Below, piece after piece: positions 42,921 to 51,747 of a stretch of DNA of 64,000 bases (position 1 is the first letter of the stretch; each line of letters opens with the position of its first letter). The stretch is taken from contig NZ_BLPG01000001.1 in assembly GCF_011764445.1 (NCBI RefSeq), positions 2,170,001 through 2,234,000 of the forward strand, in the 5' to 3' direction. A program made the position numbers and the translations under genes. Source of the DNA: Phytohabitans rumicis. GTDB lineage: Bacteria > Actinomycetota > Actinomycetes > Mycobacteriales > Micromonosporaceae. The notes beneath the pieces were generated by a model. That model was given only the letters and a program-made list of their open reading frames with translations, was not told the DNA's origin and did not search any database.

Positions 42921-43859
42921 AAGCTATCAATCGCTCGCGTGGCGACCGCACTGGTCCTGGGCGTCACAGCGATCACCTTCTTCCCCGCACCGGCCTCCGC
43001 CGCCACGTCGGTCTTCGTCAAGGAGAGCCAGTGGTCGACCGGATACGTCGGAAAGATGACCGTCACCAACAACACCACCACCGCGATCACCACCTGGCGG
43101 GTGGAGTTCGACCTGCCCGCCGGTACGACCATCGCCAGCCACTGGAGCGCCGCCCTCACCCGGTCCGGCAGCCGCTACGTCATGAGCAACCTCCCCTGGA
43201 ACGGCAACCTGGGCCCCGGCGCCGCCACCAGCTTCGGCTGGGTCGCGAGCGGCACCGGCGAGCCGACCAACTGCACCGTCAACGGCGGTCCCTGCACGGG
43301 CGCGCCCGTCCTGGACGTACGGCCGCCCAGCAAGCCGACGAACCTCCGGCTGACGGCGCTCGGCATGACCTCCATCTACTGGGACGCGTCCACAGACGAC
43401 ACCGGTGTGGTGGGCTACGACGTCTTCGCCAACGGGACCAAGCTGGCCACCACGACCAACACCAACTATCCACTCGGGACACTGCCGTCGGTGCCCACCA
43501 CGTACGGCATCCGGGCCGTCGACGCGGCCGGCAACCTCTCCGCGTTCGCCGTCACCACCATCGGCTCGCCCACCGACGCCGGCCCGCCCAGCGCCCCCAC
43601 CAACCTGCGCCTCTCCGGCCCGATCTCCGGGTACTTCCCGGTCCGGTGGGACGCCTCGACGGACGACGTCTTCGTCGCCGGGTACGAGCTCTTCCTCAAC
43701 GGTGGCCCGGTCGGCACGGTCGGCGGCACCAGCGGCTACGTGCCCTACAACGGGTTCGGCACGTACTGGATCGGCGTACGCGCGTTCGACAGCAGCGGCA
43801 AGTACTCGGCCGTGACCCAGATCGGCATCGCGATCGACCCGCCCCCGCCGCCGGTCTAG
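42918..43859 (+). CDS. Secreted CBM2-FnIII-FnIII protein without catalytic domain
   Basis: 313 residues. The signal peptide ends at about residue 28 (PAPASA). A family 2 carbohydrate-binding module follows (about 29-133, WSTGYVGKMTVTNNTTTAITTWRVEFDLPAG...WNGNLGPGAATSFGWVASG) with paired cysteines (NCTVNGGPC). Two fibronectin type III domains follow (about 140-222 and 225-308), each with the PSxPTNLRLxG start. It ends PPPPPV, a linker-like tail, with no enzyme domain; the stop overlaps the convergent gene by 4 bases, so no truncated module can follow. It probably helps adhesion to, or disruption of, cellulose or chitin surfaces. Confidence 0.87.
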   Translation: MKLSIARVATALVLGVTAITFFPAPASAATSVFVKESQWSTGYVGKMTVTNNTTTAITTWRVEFDLPAGTTIASHWSAALTRSGSRYVMSNLPWNGNLGPGAATSFGWVASGTGEPTNCTVNGGPCTGAPVLDVRPPSKPTNLRLTALGMTSIYWDASTDDTGVVGYDVFANGTKLATTTNTNYPLGTLPSVPTTYGIRAVDAAGNLSAFAVTTIGSPTDAGPPSAPTNLRLSGPISGYFPVRWDASTDDVFVAGYELFLNGGPVGTVGGTSGYVPYNGFGTYWIGVRAFDSSGKYSAVTQIGIAIDPPPPPV

Positions 43860-44844
43860 CCGAGCGGGACGGCCGCGACGGCACCCTCTACCAGGCTGCC
43901 GAGGTAGAGGGTGCCGGCGTGCTCGCGTACCCCGGTCACGAAGTGGTAGCGGTCGCCGCCGCCCTGCAGGTCGGCCACGACGCGGCCGTCGCCGTCGACG
44001 GCCATGGCCCAGGCCGTCCGCACCGGTCCGGGCTGCAGGGCCTCCGGCAGCGCCCACACCGCCTTGCGCACCCACGGGGTACGGGCGTGCGCCCAGTCCA
44101 GCAGCCGGTTGCGCGGGCTGCCGATGGCGACCCAGATCCGCCCGCCTGAGCCGGTGCTCAGGTTGTCCGGAAAGCCGGGGAGGTTGTCGACGAGCGTGTC
44201 GCGCTCCCCGGCCCGCGGCCCGGTCAGCCACAGCCGGGTGATCCGGTACGCGCCGGTCTCCGCCACGGCCACAAAGGACTCGTCTGCGGCGAGCGCCACG
44301 CCGTTCGCGAAATGGAGCCCGTCCAGCAGCACCTCCAGGTCGCCGCCCGGCGTGAGCCGCAGCAACCGGCCGGTGCCGGAGTGCTCCATCAGGTCGGCCC
44401 GCCAGTGCGCCAGCGTGAACCGGCGGGTCGAGTCGCTCACGTACACGGTGCCGTCCGCCGCGATGGCCGCGTTGTTGCACAGGAAGATGCCCTCGACGGC
44501 CCGGGGCGGACCTGGCCGGTGCCGGGGTCCACCTGGAGCAGCCCGCGATAGGCGTCGCAGACCAGCAGCGCACCGTCGGCGGTCACCTCGACGCCGAGCG
44601 GCCGCCCGCCGGTCTCGGCGACGACCTCGGCCGGGCCGCCGTCCGGGCGTACCCGAAGGATCCGGCCGTCCTCGACTCCGGTGTAGAGGCTGCCGTCCGG
44701 ATGGGCGGCCACGTCCTCGGGGCCCGCGCCCACGACCGGCAGCAGGGCGGGCGCGGGCATCGGCGGGCTGCTGTACGGCTGCCGGGCCCGCGCCGGCGCG
44801 GCCGGCGGCGACCAGACGACGGGATGAATCCGGGGACGCGTCAC
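43856..44844 (-). CDS. SMP-30/gluconolactonase-like protein (apparent frameshift)
   Basis: About 329-residue six-blade beta-propeller of the SMP-30/LRE/strictosidine synthase-like group. The N-terminal part (VTRPRIHPVVWSPP...LLQVDPGTGQV) and the C-terminal part (VYVSDSTRRFTLAHWRADLMEHSGTGRLLRL... to AVAAVPLG) are in different frames; one extra base in the G4 run 44503-44506 joins them as VRPRAVEGIFLCNNAAIAADG. GTG at 44844 begins the conserved N-terminus. It probably hydrolyses a sugar lactone. It is divergent from a LacI regulator whose start is 26 bases away, so that regulator likely controls it. Confidence 0.83.
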
Positions 44845-44870
44845 ATCCTGAGCCTGCGTACCATCCACTC

Positions 44871-45905
44871 GTGAGTCAACGGGTCACCGTCAAGGATGTC
44901 GCGGTCGCCGCGGGGGTTTCTCCCGCGACGGTCTCGCGCGTCATGGCCGGCGACTACCCGGTCTCGGCCGCGACCCGGGCCCGCGTCCAGCGCGCGGTGC
45001 GCGAGCTGGACTACGTGGCGAACGCCCAGGCCCGCGCGCTCAAGGGCGCCGGCAGCGGGATGGTGGCCTTCGTGATGGAAGACGTCACCGGCCCCTCGTT
45101 CGCGTACGTGGCCAAGGGTGTGGAGCAGCAGGCCACCGCGATGGGCCGGCTCTGCCTGATCTGCACGACGCACGGCGACCCGGCCCGCGAGCTGGCGGTC
45201 GTGGAGGCCATGCGGGAGCAGCGGGCCGACGCGGTCATCCTGGTCGGCAGCGGCTTCCTCGACGACGACTACCGCCAACGCATGATCCACTTCGCGCACG
45301 GGCTCGACAAGGCCGGCTCCCGCCTCGTGCTGTGCGGCCGGCCCGCCCTCGGCGACGACGTGCCGACCACGGTGGTGGAGTACGACAACGAGGGCGGCGC
45401 GTACGCGATGACCAGCCACCTGCTCTCCCAGGGGCACCGCAAGATCGTCTACCTCGGCAACGTCCAGGAAAACCACACCACCAGCCGGGACCGCATCAAG
45501 GGGTTCACCCGGGCGCACGAGGCGTTCGGCGTGCCGCTCGACCCGGCGCTGATCGTGCCCGGCGTCTACAGCCAGGCGTTCGGCTACGCGGGCGCCAAGC
45601 GGCTGCTCGCGGCGGGCGTCGAGCACACCGCCATCTTCGCGGCCACCGACATGGTCGCCGCCGGCGTGCTGCTCGCGCTCCGCGAGGCGGGCGTCCGCGT
45701 GCCGCAGGACGTCTCCGTGGTCGGCTACGACGACATCCCGCTCGCCGTGAACGTCGTGCCGGCGCTCACCACCGTGCGGATCCCGACCGAGGAGCTGGGG
45801 CGCACCGCCGTGCGCCTGGCCCTGAGCCCGGACGAGCCGCAGCACGTGGTGCTGGGCACGCACATCGTCGTACGCGAGTCGGTCGCGCCGGTCGTCGGCC
45901 GGTAG
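44871..45905 (+). CDS. LacI-family transcriptional regulator
   Basis: 344 residues. The HTH is VTVKDVAVAAGVSPATVSRVMAGDYPVS (about 5-32), followed by the hinge helix YVANAQARALKG, then the periplasmic-binding-protein-like effector domain (about 62-340) with VAFVMEDVTGPSFAYVAKGVE, AIFAATDMVAAGVLLALREAG and DVSVVGYDDIPLA. The start is GTG 44871; the start of the divergent SMP-30 gene is 26 bases away, so one operator could regulate both. The ligand is probably a sugar or sugar acid. It may also act at the AAGCGCTT site upstream of the GH30 gene, which is untested. Confidence 0.92.
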   Translation: MSQRVTVKDVAVAAGVSPATVSRVMAGDYPVSAATRARVQRAVRELDYVANAQARALKGAGSGMVAFVMEDVTGPSFAYVAKGVEQQATAMGRLCLICTTHGDPARELAVVEAMREQRADAVILVGSGFLDDDYRQRMIHFAHGLDKAGSRLVLCGRPALGDDVPTTVVEYDNEGGAYAMTSHLLSQGHRKIVYLGNVQENHTTSRDRIKGFTRAHEAFGVPLDPALIVPGVYSQAFGYAGAKRLLAAGVEHTAIFAATDMVAAGVLLALREAGVRVPQDVSVVGYDDIPLAVNVVPALTTVRIPTEELGRTAVRLALSPDEPQHVVLGTHIVVRESVAPVVGR

Positions 45906-45909
45906 GCGG

Positions 45910-46119
45910 TCACGCCCCCGCTTCGGTGCCCCGCCGCAACCGGTGGTACGCCAGCCCGTCGACGACGGCCGAGAACGCCCCCATGAGGACCGCGGCCACG
46001 GCGTACCGGGGCCGGTCCGTGGCGAGGAAGAACACCGCACCGGCGCAGAGGACCATCTCGGCGATGGTCGCGGTCACGAGCGCGGTGAGCGTCGCGCGCC
46101 GCGCGTCGAGCTTGATCAC
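45910..46119 (-). CDS. Small two-helix membrane protein
   Basis: 69 residues with two hydrophobic segments (about 9-32 and 37-56) and a basic tail (HRLRRGTEAGA). Family not recognised. It overlaps the upstream CU044_5270-like gene by 4 bases, so it probably belongs to the same sigma-factor operon and may act with that membrane protein. Confidence 0.65.
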   Translation of the reverse strand: MIKLDARRATLTALVTATIAEMVLCAGAVFFLATDRPRYAVAAVLMGAFSAVVDGLAYHRLRRGTEAGA

Positions 46120-47150
46120 AAAACCACTCCCGGCTGATCGACTCGGCCGGCCGCGAGGTAGAGCACGTACGCGACGAGCACGGGAGCGCGGGTACGCGAG
46201 GACGGCGAGCCGAGCGGCGCGACCTGTTCGTAGCTGAGCAGCCGGCCCGTCGCGGGGTCGAAGATCGCCACATCGCGCGTGGCGCCGCCGTCGCTGTCGA
46301 CGCTGATCGCCACACCGCCGCGGCCTTCGCGGTCGACGACCTGACCGCGGTAGTCCAAGCCGTCGGTGTCCGCGAGGACCTGCAGGGCGGCGGCCCGCTG
46401 CGCCGGATCCAGGTCGTGGAAGCGGTACAGGTCCGCGACCGCGCGCAGCCGGCCCTGCGGACCCTCGGCCAGCGGGTGCTCGTCGGCGAGTTGGAACGCG
46501 AGTAAGGCCGCCTGTGCGGATGGCACCTCAACCACGACGGGAACCTTCCCTGCCTCGTAGGTGGTCTGCTCGGAGTGCGCCGCGCCCGCGGCGGTGACGA
46601 GGCGACGGCCGGACCGGTCGGCCGCCCACCACAGCTGCTCGTCGCGGGCTGCGGGCGGCGCTTGGCCGGACGGCCCGGCGGTCCAGGTGCGCACCCGGAC
46701 GTACGTGTAGGCGCCGGCCACCGGCGTCGCCGGCGCGCGGCGTGCGGCGTCGGCAAGGGCGTCGAGGTGCGTGCGCACCGCGACTGGATCGCCGGTCCTC
46801 GGTATCGACAGTGGCCTCGGCGCCGGCGGCGGGGCGCCGGATGTGCCCGACGGCGTTGGCACGCCGGCCTGCGGCGCCGGATCGTCCGCCCCGCGCGCCA
46901 GCACGCCCGCGAGGATCGCCGCGGCGGCGGTCGCCACCACCACGAGGACGCTGGCCGCCACGGGCGGGACCCACCGGCCGAGCCCCGGCCTGCCGGCCAT
47001 GGTGTGCCGGCCACCTGCCTCCGCCCGGGCCCGCAGCTCGGCCGGGCTGGCCTGCGGCGGGGGCGCGGGCATCCCGCGGAACGGGTCGTTCGCGAGTACG
47101 ACCTGGCGCACGACGTCGTCGAGATGCTCATCCGGAATGTGTCTCATCAC
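46116..47150 (-). CDS. CU044_5270-like membrane protein, sigma factor partner
   Basis: 344 residues. A cytoplasmic N-terminus (1-62) contains HIPDEHLDDVVRQVVL and RARAEAG, one membrane helix (about 63-86, VAASVLVVVATAAAAILAGVLA), then a Pro-rich linker and an extracytoplasmic domain (about 110-344; YVRVRTWTAGP, LWWAADRSGRRLV, AAALQVLADTDGLDYRGQVVDREGRGGVAISVD) matching the actinobacterial CU044_5270 family. These are encoded directly after ECF sigma factors and are probably anti-sigma or signal-sensing proteins. The start overlaps the sigma gene stop (ATGA). Confidence 0.83.
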   Translation of the reverse strand: MMRHIPDEHLDDVVRQVVLANDPFRGMPAPPPQASPAELRARAEAGGRHTMAGRPGLGRWVPPVAASVLVVVATAAAAILAGVLARGADDPAPQAGVPTPSGTSGAPPPAPRPLSIPRTGDPVAVRTHLDALADAARRAPATPVAGAYTYVRVRTWTAGPSGQAPPAARDEQLWWAADRSGRRLVTAAGAAHSEQTTYEAGKVPVVVEVPSAQAALLAFQLADEHPLAEGPQGRLRAVADLYRFHDLDPAQRAAALQVLADTDGLDYRGQVVDREGRGGVAISVDSDGGATRDVAIFDPATGRLLSYEQVAPLGSPSSRTRAPVLVAYVLYLAAGRVDQPGVVL

Positions 47151-47692
47151 GTCCCCTTGTCGGTGCCGACAGATGCCATCGGGATCTCCGCATCCATCGC
47201 CTCAAGCGCCTTGCGCAGCCGGTCGCGCGCCCGTTGGCGCCGCTTGCGGACCGCCGCCGGCGTTATCCGCAGGATCTCGGCGGTCTGGGCGTCGCTGGTC
47301 CCGTCGCACGACAGGAGCAGCAACTCGCGGTCGTCCACCCGCAGCGACCGCCACGCCCGTACCAGGTCCTGCCGGTCCTCGCAGGCGCCCATGCCGCCGT
47401 CGTACGGCGCGACGGGCTCGGCCACGCTGCGCAGGTGTGCCTGGAACCGTTTGCGGTGCTGCCGCCAGCGGGTGCGCACGTGGTTTCGCGCGGTCACGTA
47501 GAGCCAAGGCCAAGGGTCTTCACCGACGACCTCCCGCTTCACCCACGCCGTCATGAACGTCTCCTGCGCGACCTCCTCCGCGTCCTGCCAGTGGTCTTCC
47601 AGCAACGCCGCCGCCACCCGCATCACCCTGCTGTGGTACTGCCGGCAGAGGTCGTCGTGCCATGCCCTATCCCGCGCCACGTCCGTGCGCAC
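47147..47692 (-). CDS. ECF-type RNA polymerase sigma factor
   Basis: 181 residues with sigma region 2 (about 12-78, HDDLCRQYHSRVMRVAAALLEDHWQDAEEVAQETFMTAWVKRE) and region 4 (about 112-165, AWRSLRVDDRELLLLSCDGTSDAQTAEILRITPAAVRKRRQRARDRL). There is no region 1 or 3, so it is a group 4 factor. It is followed by an overlapping CU044_5270-type membrane protein and a small membrane protein, a standard sigma/anti-sigma layout. The promoters it reads are unknown. Confidence 0.92.
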   Translation of the reverse strand: MRTDVARDRAWHDDLCRQYHSRVMRVAAALLEDHWQDAEEVAQETFMTAWVKREVVGEDPWPWLYVTARNHVRTRWRQHRKRFQAHLRSVAEPVAPYDGGMGACEDRQDLVRAWRSLRVDDRELLLLSCDGTSDAQTAEILRITPAAVRKRRQRARDRLRKALEAMDAEIPMASVGTDKGT

Positions 47693-47844
47693 AGTGGACT
47701 CCTATTTAGACAGCAGCCCCGCTGCCGACCATTCGACTGGTACATGTCGCCAGGCCGGTCGTTGTGACCCACCATCGCGAGAAAATTGTCGGTTATCGCT
47801 ACTCGTATGGCGATCTCAGTGACGACTCACTTACTTTCAGTAAT

Positions 47845-48342
47845 ATGTTGCTCTACGTACCCAGATCAATACGCGCAGTAGCCACACTCCTGGCCGCCGT
47901 CTCGGCCGTCGTGACCATCGCCGCACCCGCCGGCGCCGGAGCCGTCCAGGAGCGGATCGACCGGTACCTTATCGACAATCCCGGCGGCATCCAGGTCAGC
48001 GCCACCGACATCGCGTACGGCGACCTCATCGTGACCGTCGTCCGGAGCGCCGCCGCCGGCGTACCCGACTGCCCCTCCGGGTGGTTCTGCTTCTACGACG
48101 GCGCGAACTACACGTACCCGCGCGGCAAGCTCAGCGACTGCGGCCCGCAGGACCTCGGCACCTGGAACTGGCGCAACCGGGTGGCGTCGGTCGACTACCA
48201 AAGCTCCACGGGCTCGGTCACCTTCATCAACGAGACCGGCGCGACGGACACCGCCCTGTTCACTGCCAGCACGTCCCGGCGCAGGATCCCCGACGTCGCG
48301 CCCAACCGGGACAAGGCGGACTATGTGTACCGCAGCTGCTGA
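47845..48342 (+). CDS. Secreted peptidase-inhibitor-I36-like protein
   Basis: 165 residues. The signal peptide is about 1-31 (SIRAVATLLAAVSAVVTIAAPAGAG). The mature protein has CPSGWFCFYDGANYTYPRGKLSDCG, the typical I36/beta-gamma-crystallin strand with a paired-cysteine pattern, then NRVASVDYQSS. Actinobacterial I36 proteins include metalloprotease inhibitors, but many are uncharacterised. A C-terminal Cys (VYRSC) could form another disulfide. ATG 47845 begins the signal peptide; earlier in-frame codons have no support. Its stop is 3 bases from the convergent GH30 gene. Confidence 0.82.
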   Translation: MLLYVPRSIRAVATLLAAVSAVVTIAAPAGAGAVQERIDRYLIDNPGGIQVSATDIAYGDLIVTVVRSAAAGVPDCPSGWFCFYDGANYTYPRGKLSDCGPQDLGTWNWRNRVASVDYQSSTGSVTFINETGATDTALFTASTSRRRIPDVAPNRDKADYVYRSC

Positions 48343-48345
48343 CGC

Positions 48346-51300
48346 CTATCGGCCGCGGGTGAGCCGCACGGTGTAGGTCCGCGTCCGGGCGCCGTCCTCA
48401 CTGGACACCGTGACGGTGACGGTCCGGTCGCCGCTGACCGCCACCGTCGCGTACGGGTCGGCGGCCGTCGCCGTCACCACGCTCCGATGTGGATTCCCCG
48501 TGGCCACCGCGTACTCGGTGACGTCCGGATCGAAGCCCGCGATCGGTACGCCGTCCACCGCGATGGACGCGGCGGCCGCGTCCGACGACACGCCGGGCGC
48601 CTTGGCCAGCAGCGCGATCTCGCTGAGCGTCAGGTATCCGGACGGGCGCGGGGTCAGCACGATCCGCGCGGCCGTCGTGGCCCCCGCCGCCACCGGTACG
48701 TCCACGACCGGCGTGCCCTCGGTGCCGACCGGGACCTCAGGGCTGGCATCGACCCAGGTGCCGTCGGCGGCGAGCACCTGGACGCGCACGCTCTGCGCCA
48801 GGCCGCCGCCGGCCGCGCTGTCCCGGTAGAAGTACGCCACGACCCGGGTCAGGTCGCGCGCCACCGGCAGCGTGAACGTGATGGTGTCGGACGGGTTCTT
48901 CGTGCCCGAGCGCCAGTTGGACCACGCCTTGTCGGTGAGGTTGCCGTTGCGCAACCCCTCGGCCGAATAGCCGCTCTCCGTGTACGTCGCCCCGACCGCC
49001 GTGCCCGGCTCGCGCGCCGCGTTCAGCTGGGTCGGCTCGGTCACCTGCACCCGGACGGTGGCGTCCACCGTGGAGCCGTCGACCACCGTGGCGGTGCCGC
49101 GCAGGGTCGTCACGCCGGCCTGGTCGAACGCACCGGCCGGCGCCGCGTCCCACGCGACGGGGAGCGTGGCCCGGCCGCCGTGCGCGCCGACGCCGGTGAC
49201 CGTGGCCGGCAGGTCGGGGCGACCGCCCACATAGGTCTTCGCGCGGGTGGGCTCCGTGGCGCCGAACGTGTCCACCGTGACCACCGCCGCGGCGGGGATC
49301 GCGCGGCCCAGCGGATCGGTCGCGACGCCGGTCACCGTTACGGTGCCGGGCCGGCGCCACCGCCAGTCCGGCGGCATCGTCCAGACCACCGGCAGGGCAC
49401 CGCGGGCGCCGTCGCGGTACACCGGCGTGACGGTGTCCGGCAGCACCGGGGCAAGTCCGGGCACCGTGTACGCCTCGACCGGCTCGGTGCGCCGGACCGT
49501 CTCGTCCACGATGGCCCAGCGCTGGTTGGCTCCCGAAGTCGGGGTGAAGGTGGCGACCCGGCTGCCGTCGGCGGTGGCCTGGCCGGCGACGTCGAGCAGG
49601 CGGCCGGCCCCGGCACCGACCAGGGTCCAGGTGCCGTCGCCGGTCGTGGACAGGGTCCACGGCTGGCCGGTGTCGTCGAGCACGCCCGCGCCGAGCCGCT
49701 TTCCGGTGACGGCGTTGACCACCTCGTACCGCTCGCGGTTGGTCAGCCCGCCGGTCAGCTTCCGCACGCTCCACAACTGATCCGCTCGGGTCGCGTCGGT
49801 GGTGCGGATGACCACGCCGGTCCCGTCGTCCGACGGGGTCAACGAGCGTCCACTCTGGACTCCCCGGAGCCGGTAGACGTGGTCCGGCTGGATCAGCGCG
49901 GCATCCCGGGCCACCCCGCTCACCCCGTTCACGATGAACGTGGTGACCGACTTGGCCGGTACGACGAGCGTGGCTTTTTGGCTGGACACCCGTACCGGCT
50001 CGCCGGAGACGAGGGCGCCGTCCACACTCGACACGACGGGCGTCACGGTGGCTCTCTTCGACACGTGCTTGAAGAGCGACAGGTCCAGCGTGACGGCGCG
50101 GGACGTGGTCTCGTTGTTGACGTGTACGACGGTCGCGGCGCGCCCGGACGCCTTGACGGCGGCGACGGTCGACGCGTCGTCCACCTTGACCAGATGGTCG
50201 CCCGGACGGATGTAGTGGGTGAAGTTCCGGATCGTGTGGAACTTGGTGTTCGCCTGGACCGGGCAGGTCTCCAGGGTGGCATCGGCCCCGCAGTTGAACG
50301 GGACGTGGATGCTCCCCCAGTTCCCACCGCCGGCCGCCTGTGGGATGGCGTCCTCGACCGGCTGCCAGAAGACCCACGCCGAGGGCTCCAGCTCACGCAG
50401 GTCACCGACGATCCGGGTGGCGATCCCGAGCCCCGGCTCCATGCTGGTGAAGCTGGTGCCCGTACCCCAGGTGCCCTCGACCTCGCTCATCCACAGCTTC
50501 TTGTCCGCGCCCTTGGCGGAGTCGCGGGCACTGGTCCGCTGCCCCGTGCCGTACGTGTGCGTGTTGAGCTGGTCCACGGCGGCGCGTGCGTCCGCGGCGT
50601 ACGCGTTCCAGTTCTGCACGAAGATGCCCGGGTTGGTCTCGTCCATGGCCGAGACGGCGGCGGCGGTGTCCGCGCCGACCAGCGCGCGGTCGAGCGCGAG
50701 CACGACCTTCTGCTGCAGGGCCGGCCCGGCGTGCGCGCCCTCCTGGCGGCCGCCGGTCGGCTGCCCGTCCGGCCCGAGCGTCGTGCCCCAGTACGGCGTG
50801 TTCGGCTCGTTCAGCGGTGCGATGGTGTCGAACTCGATGCCGTGCGCGTCTTCGATGTGCTCGGCCACCCGCACCAGGTACGTCGCGAAGGCGTCGACCC
50901 GGTCCTCGCGGATCTGGTCCGTGCTGGAGTTGAAGCCGCCGGAGACGTACCCGCTGACCGTCTGGAACCACGGCGGTGAGTTGCTGAACGCCTCCCAGAT
51001 GTCGACCTGGTCCTTGATCTGGTCGATCCACCAGCGCTGGTTGGCGTCGGCGTCCCAGTTCCAGTGGTCGGGATTGCCGGGGTCCCACCAGTCCAGGTCG
51101 GCGCGGGTGGTGCCCGGCGGCGCCTGCCAGAAGCCGGGCATGGTCGCGCCGACCTTCATGTAGTCGGCACGGACGTCCGGCGCGTTGCCGCCGCCGATGT
51201 TGTAGCGGGCGATGTTCAGCCGGAGGCCGTCCTCGCCGAAGAGCATGTCCACGAGCTTGTCGCGGATCTCGTCCGGGTAGCCGCCGGTCACGTTCGCGAA

Positions 51301-51480
51301 CCAGACCAGGCTCGTGCCCCACCCCTCGAACGCGGCCTGCTGGTACGACGGGTCGATGTGGACGGTGACCGCGCTGCCCGGCGGGTCCACCGCGTACGCC
51401 GGCGTGGACGCGGGCCCGACCAGGGCCGTGACGCCCCCGACGAGGGCCACCGCGACGGCCGCCAACCGATTCGTGGCCAT
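48346..51480 (-). CDS. Secreted multi-domain GH30 glycosidase (beta-1,6-galactanase-like)
   Basis: 1044 residues. A signal peptide ends at about 30 (TPAYA). The GH30 barrel (about 38-480) has the acid/base Glu225 in APLNEPNTPYW and the nucleophile in LWMSEVEG (probably Glu333); the SNSPPWFQTVSGYVSGGF segment is typical of the endo-beta-1,6-galactanase subgroup. Then come a ricin-type trefoil (about 520-665), two Big_4-like Ig domains (about 680-840), an F5/8 type C-like galactose-binding domain (about 845-970), and a cadherin-like/Ig tail. It likely degrades arabinogalactan proteins of plants. ATG 51480 begins the signal peptide; a LacI-type operator lies just upstream. Confidence 0.88.
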   Translation of the reverse strand: MATNRLAAVAVALVGGVTALVGPASTPAYAVDPPGSAVTVHIDPSYQQAAFEGWGTSLVWFANVTGGYPDEIRDKLVDMLFGEDGLRLNIARYNIGGGNAPDVRADYMKVGATMPGFWQAPPGTTRADLDWWDPGNPDHWNWDADANQRWWIDQIKDQVDIWEAFSNSPPWFQTVSGYVSGGFNSSTDQIREDRVDAFATYLVRVAEHIEDAHGIEFDTIAPLNEPNTPYWGTTLGPDGQPTGGRQEGAHAGPALQQKVVLALDRALVGADTAAAVSAMDETNPGIFVQNWNAYAADARAAVDQLNTHTYGTGQRTSARDSAKGADKKLWMSEVEGTWGTGTSFTSMEPGLGIATRIVGDLRELEPSAWVFWQPVEDAIPQAAGGGNWGSIHVPFNCGADATLETCPVQANTKFHTIRNFTHYIRPGDHLVKVDDASTVAAVKASGRAATVVHVNNETTSRAVTLDLSLFKHVSKRATVTPVVSSVDGALVSGEPVRVSSQKATLVVPAKSVTTFIVNGVSGVARDAALIQPDHVYRLRGVQSGRSLTPSDDGTGVVIRTTDATRADQLWSVRKLTGGLTNRERYEVVNAVTGKRLGAGVLDDTGQPWTLSTTGDGTWTLVGAGAGRLLDVAGQATADGSRVATFTPTSGANQRWAIVDETVRRTEPVEAYTVPGLAPVLPDTVTPVYRDGARGALPVVWTMPPDWRWRRPGTVTVTGVATDPLGRAIPAAAVVTVDTFGATEPTRAKTYVGGRPDLPATVTGVGAHGGRATLPVAWDAAPAGAFDQAGVTTLRGTATVVDGSTVDATVRVQVTEPTQLNAAREPGTAVGATYTESGYSAEGLRNGNLTDKAWSNWRSGTKNPSDTITFTLPVARDLTRVVAYFYRDSAAGGGLAQSVRVQVLAADGTWVDASPEVPVGTEGTPVVDVPVAAGATTAARIVLTPRPSGYLTLSEIALLAKAPGVSSDAAAASIAVDGVPIAGFDPDVTEYAVATGNPHRSVVTATAADPYATVAVSGDRTVTVTVSSEDGARTRTYTVRLTRGR

Positions 51481-51496
51481 GACTCCCCCTCGACGT

Positions 51497-51512
51497 GGGC
51501 AAGCGCTTTCCG
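51497..51512 (-). promoter_or_regulatory. LacI-type operator upstream of the GH30 gene
   Basis: GGGCAAGCGCTTTCCG contains the AAGCGCTT core of LacI/CcpA-type operators, 17 bases upstream of the GH30 ATG. It would allow repression in the absence of an inducing sugar. The regulator could be the LacI protein encoded at 44871 or one outside the window. Confidence 0.7.
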
Positions 51513-51599
51513 CACCGTACACCGGAGAACGTCACGAGGGAACGACGAGTTTCGCCGCCCCGGCCGCGCGGTCCGCGTCCGTCGATCAAGGGCTTGTCC

Positions 51600-51662
51600 G
51601 TCGATCAAGGGCGAACGGCCGTGGTTCGATCTCCGTTCCACGACCTTTTGCCCTTGATCGAC
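51600..51662 (+). repeat. 63-bp palindromic element, family A copy 6
   Basis: Arms as in other copies, centre TTCGATCTCCGT, orientation +. The trailing half-site CAAGTCCTTGATCGGCGC is at 51666-51683, and an extra left half-site GTCGATCAAGGGCTT is at 51581. It lies between the methyltransferase gene and the GH30 promoter. Confidence 0.95.
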
Positions 51663-51747
51663 GCGCAAGTCCTTGATCGGCGCACGCGACACGGGCGTCG
51701 CCCGCGGACGTCCGACCGGTTGCCGGACCGGGGCGGGCCGTTCCGGT

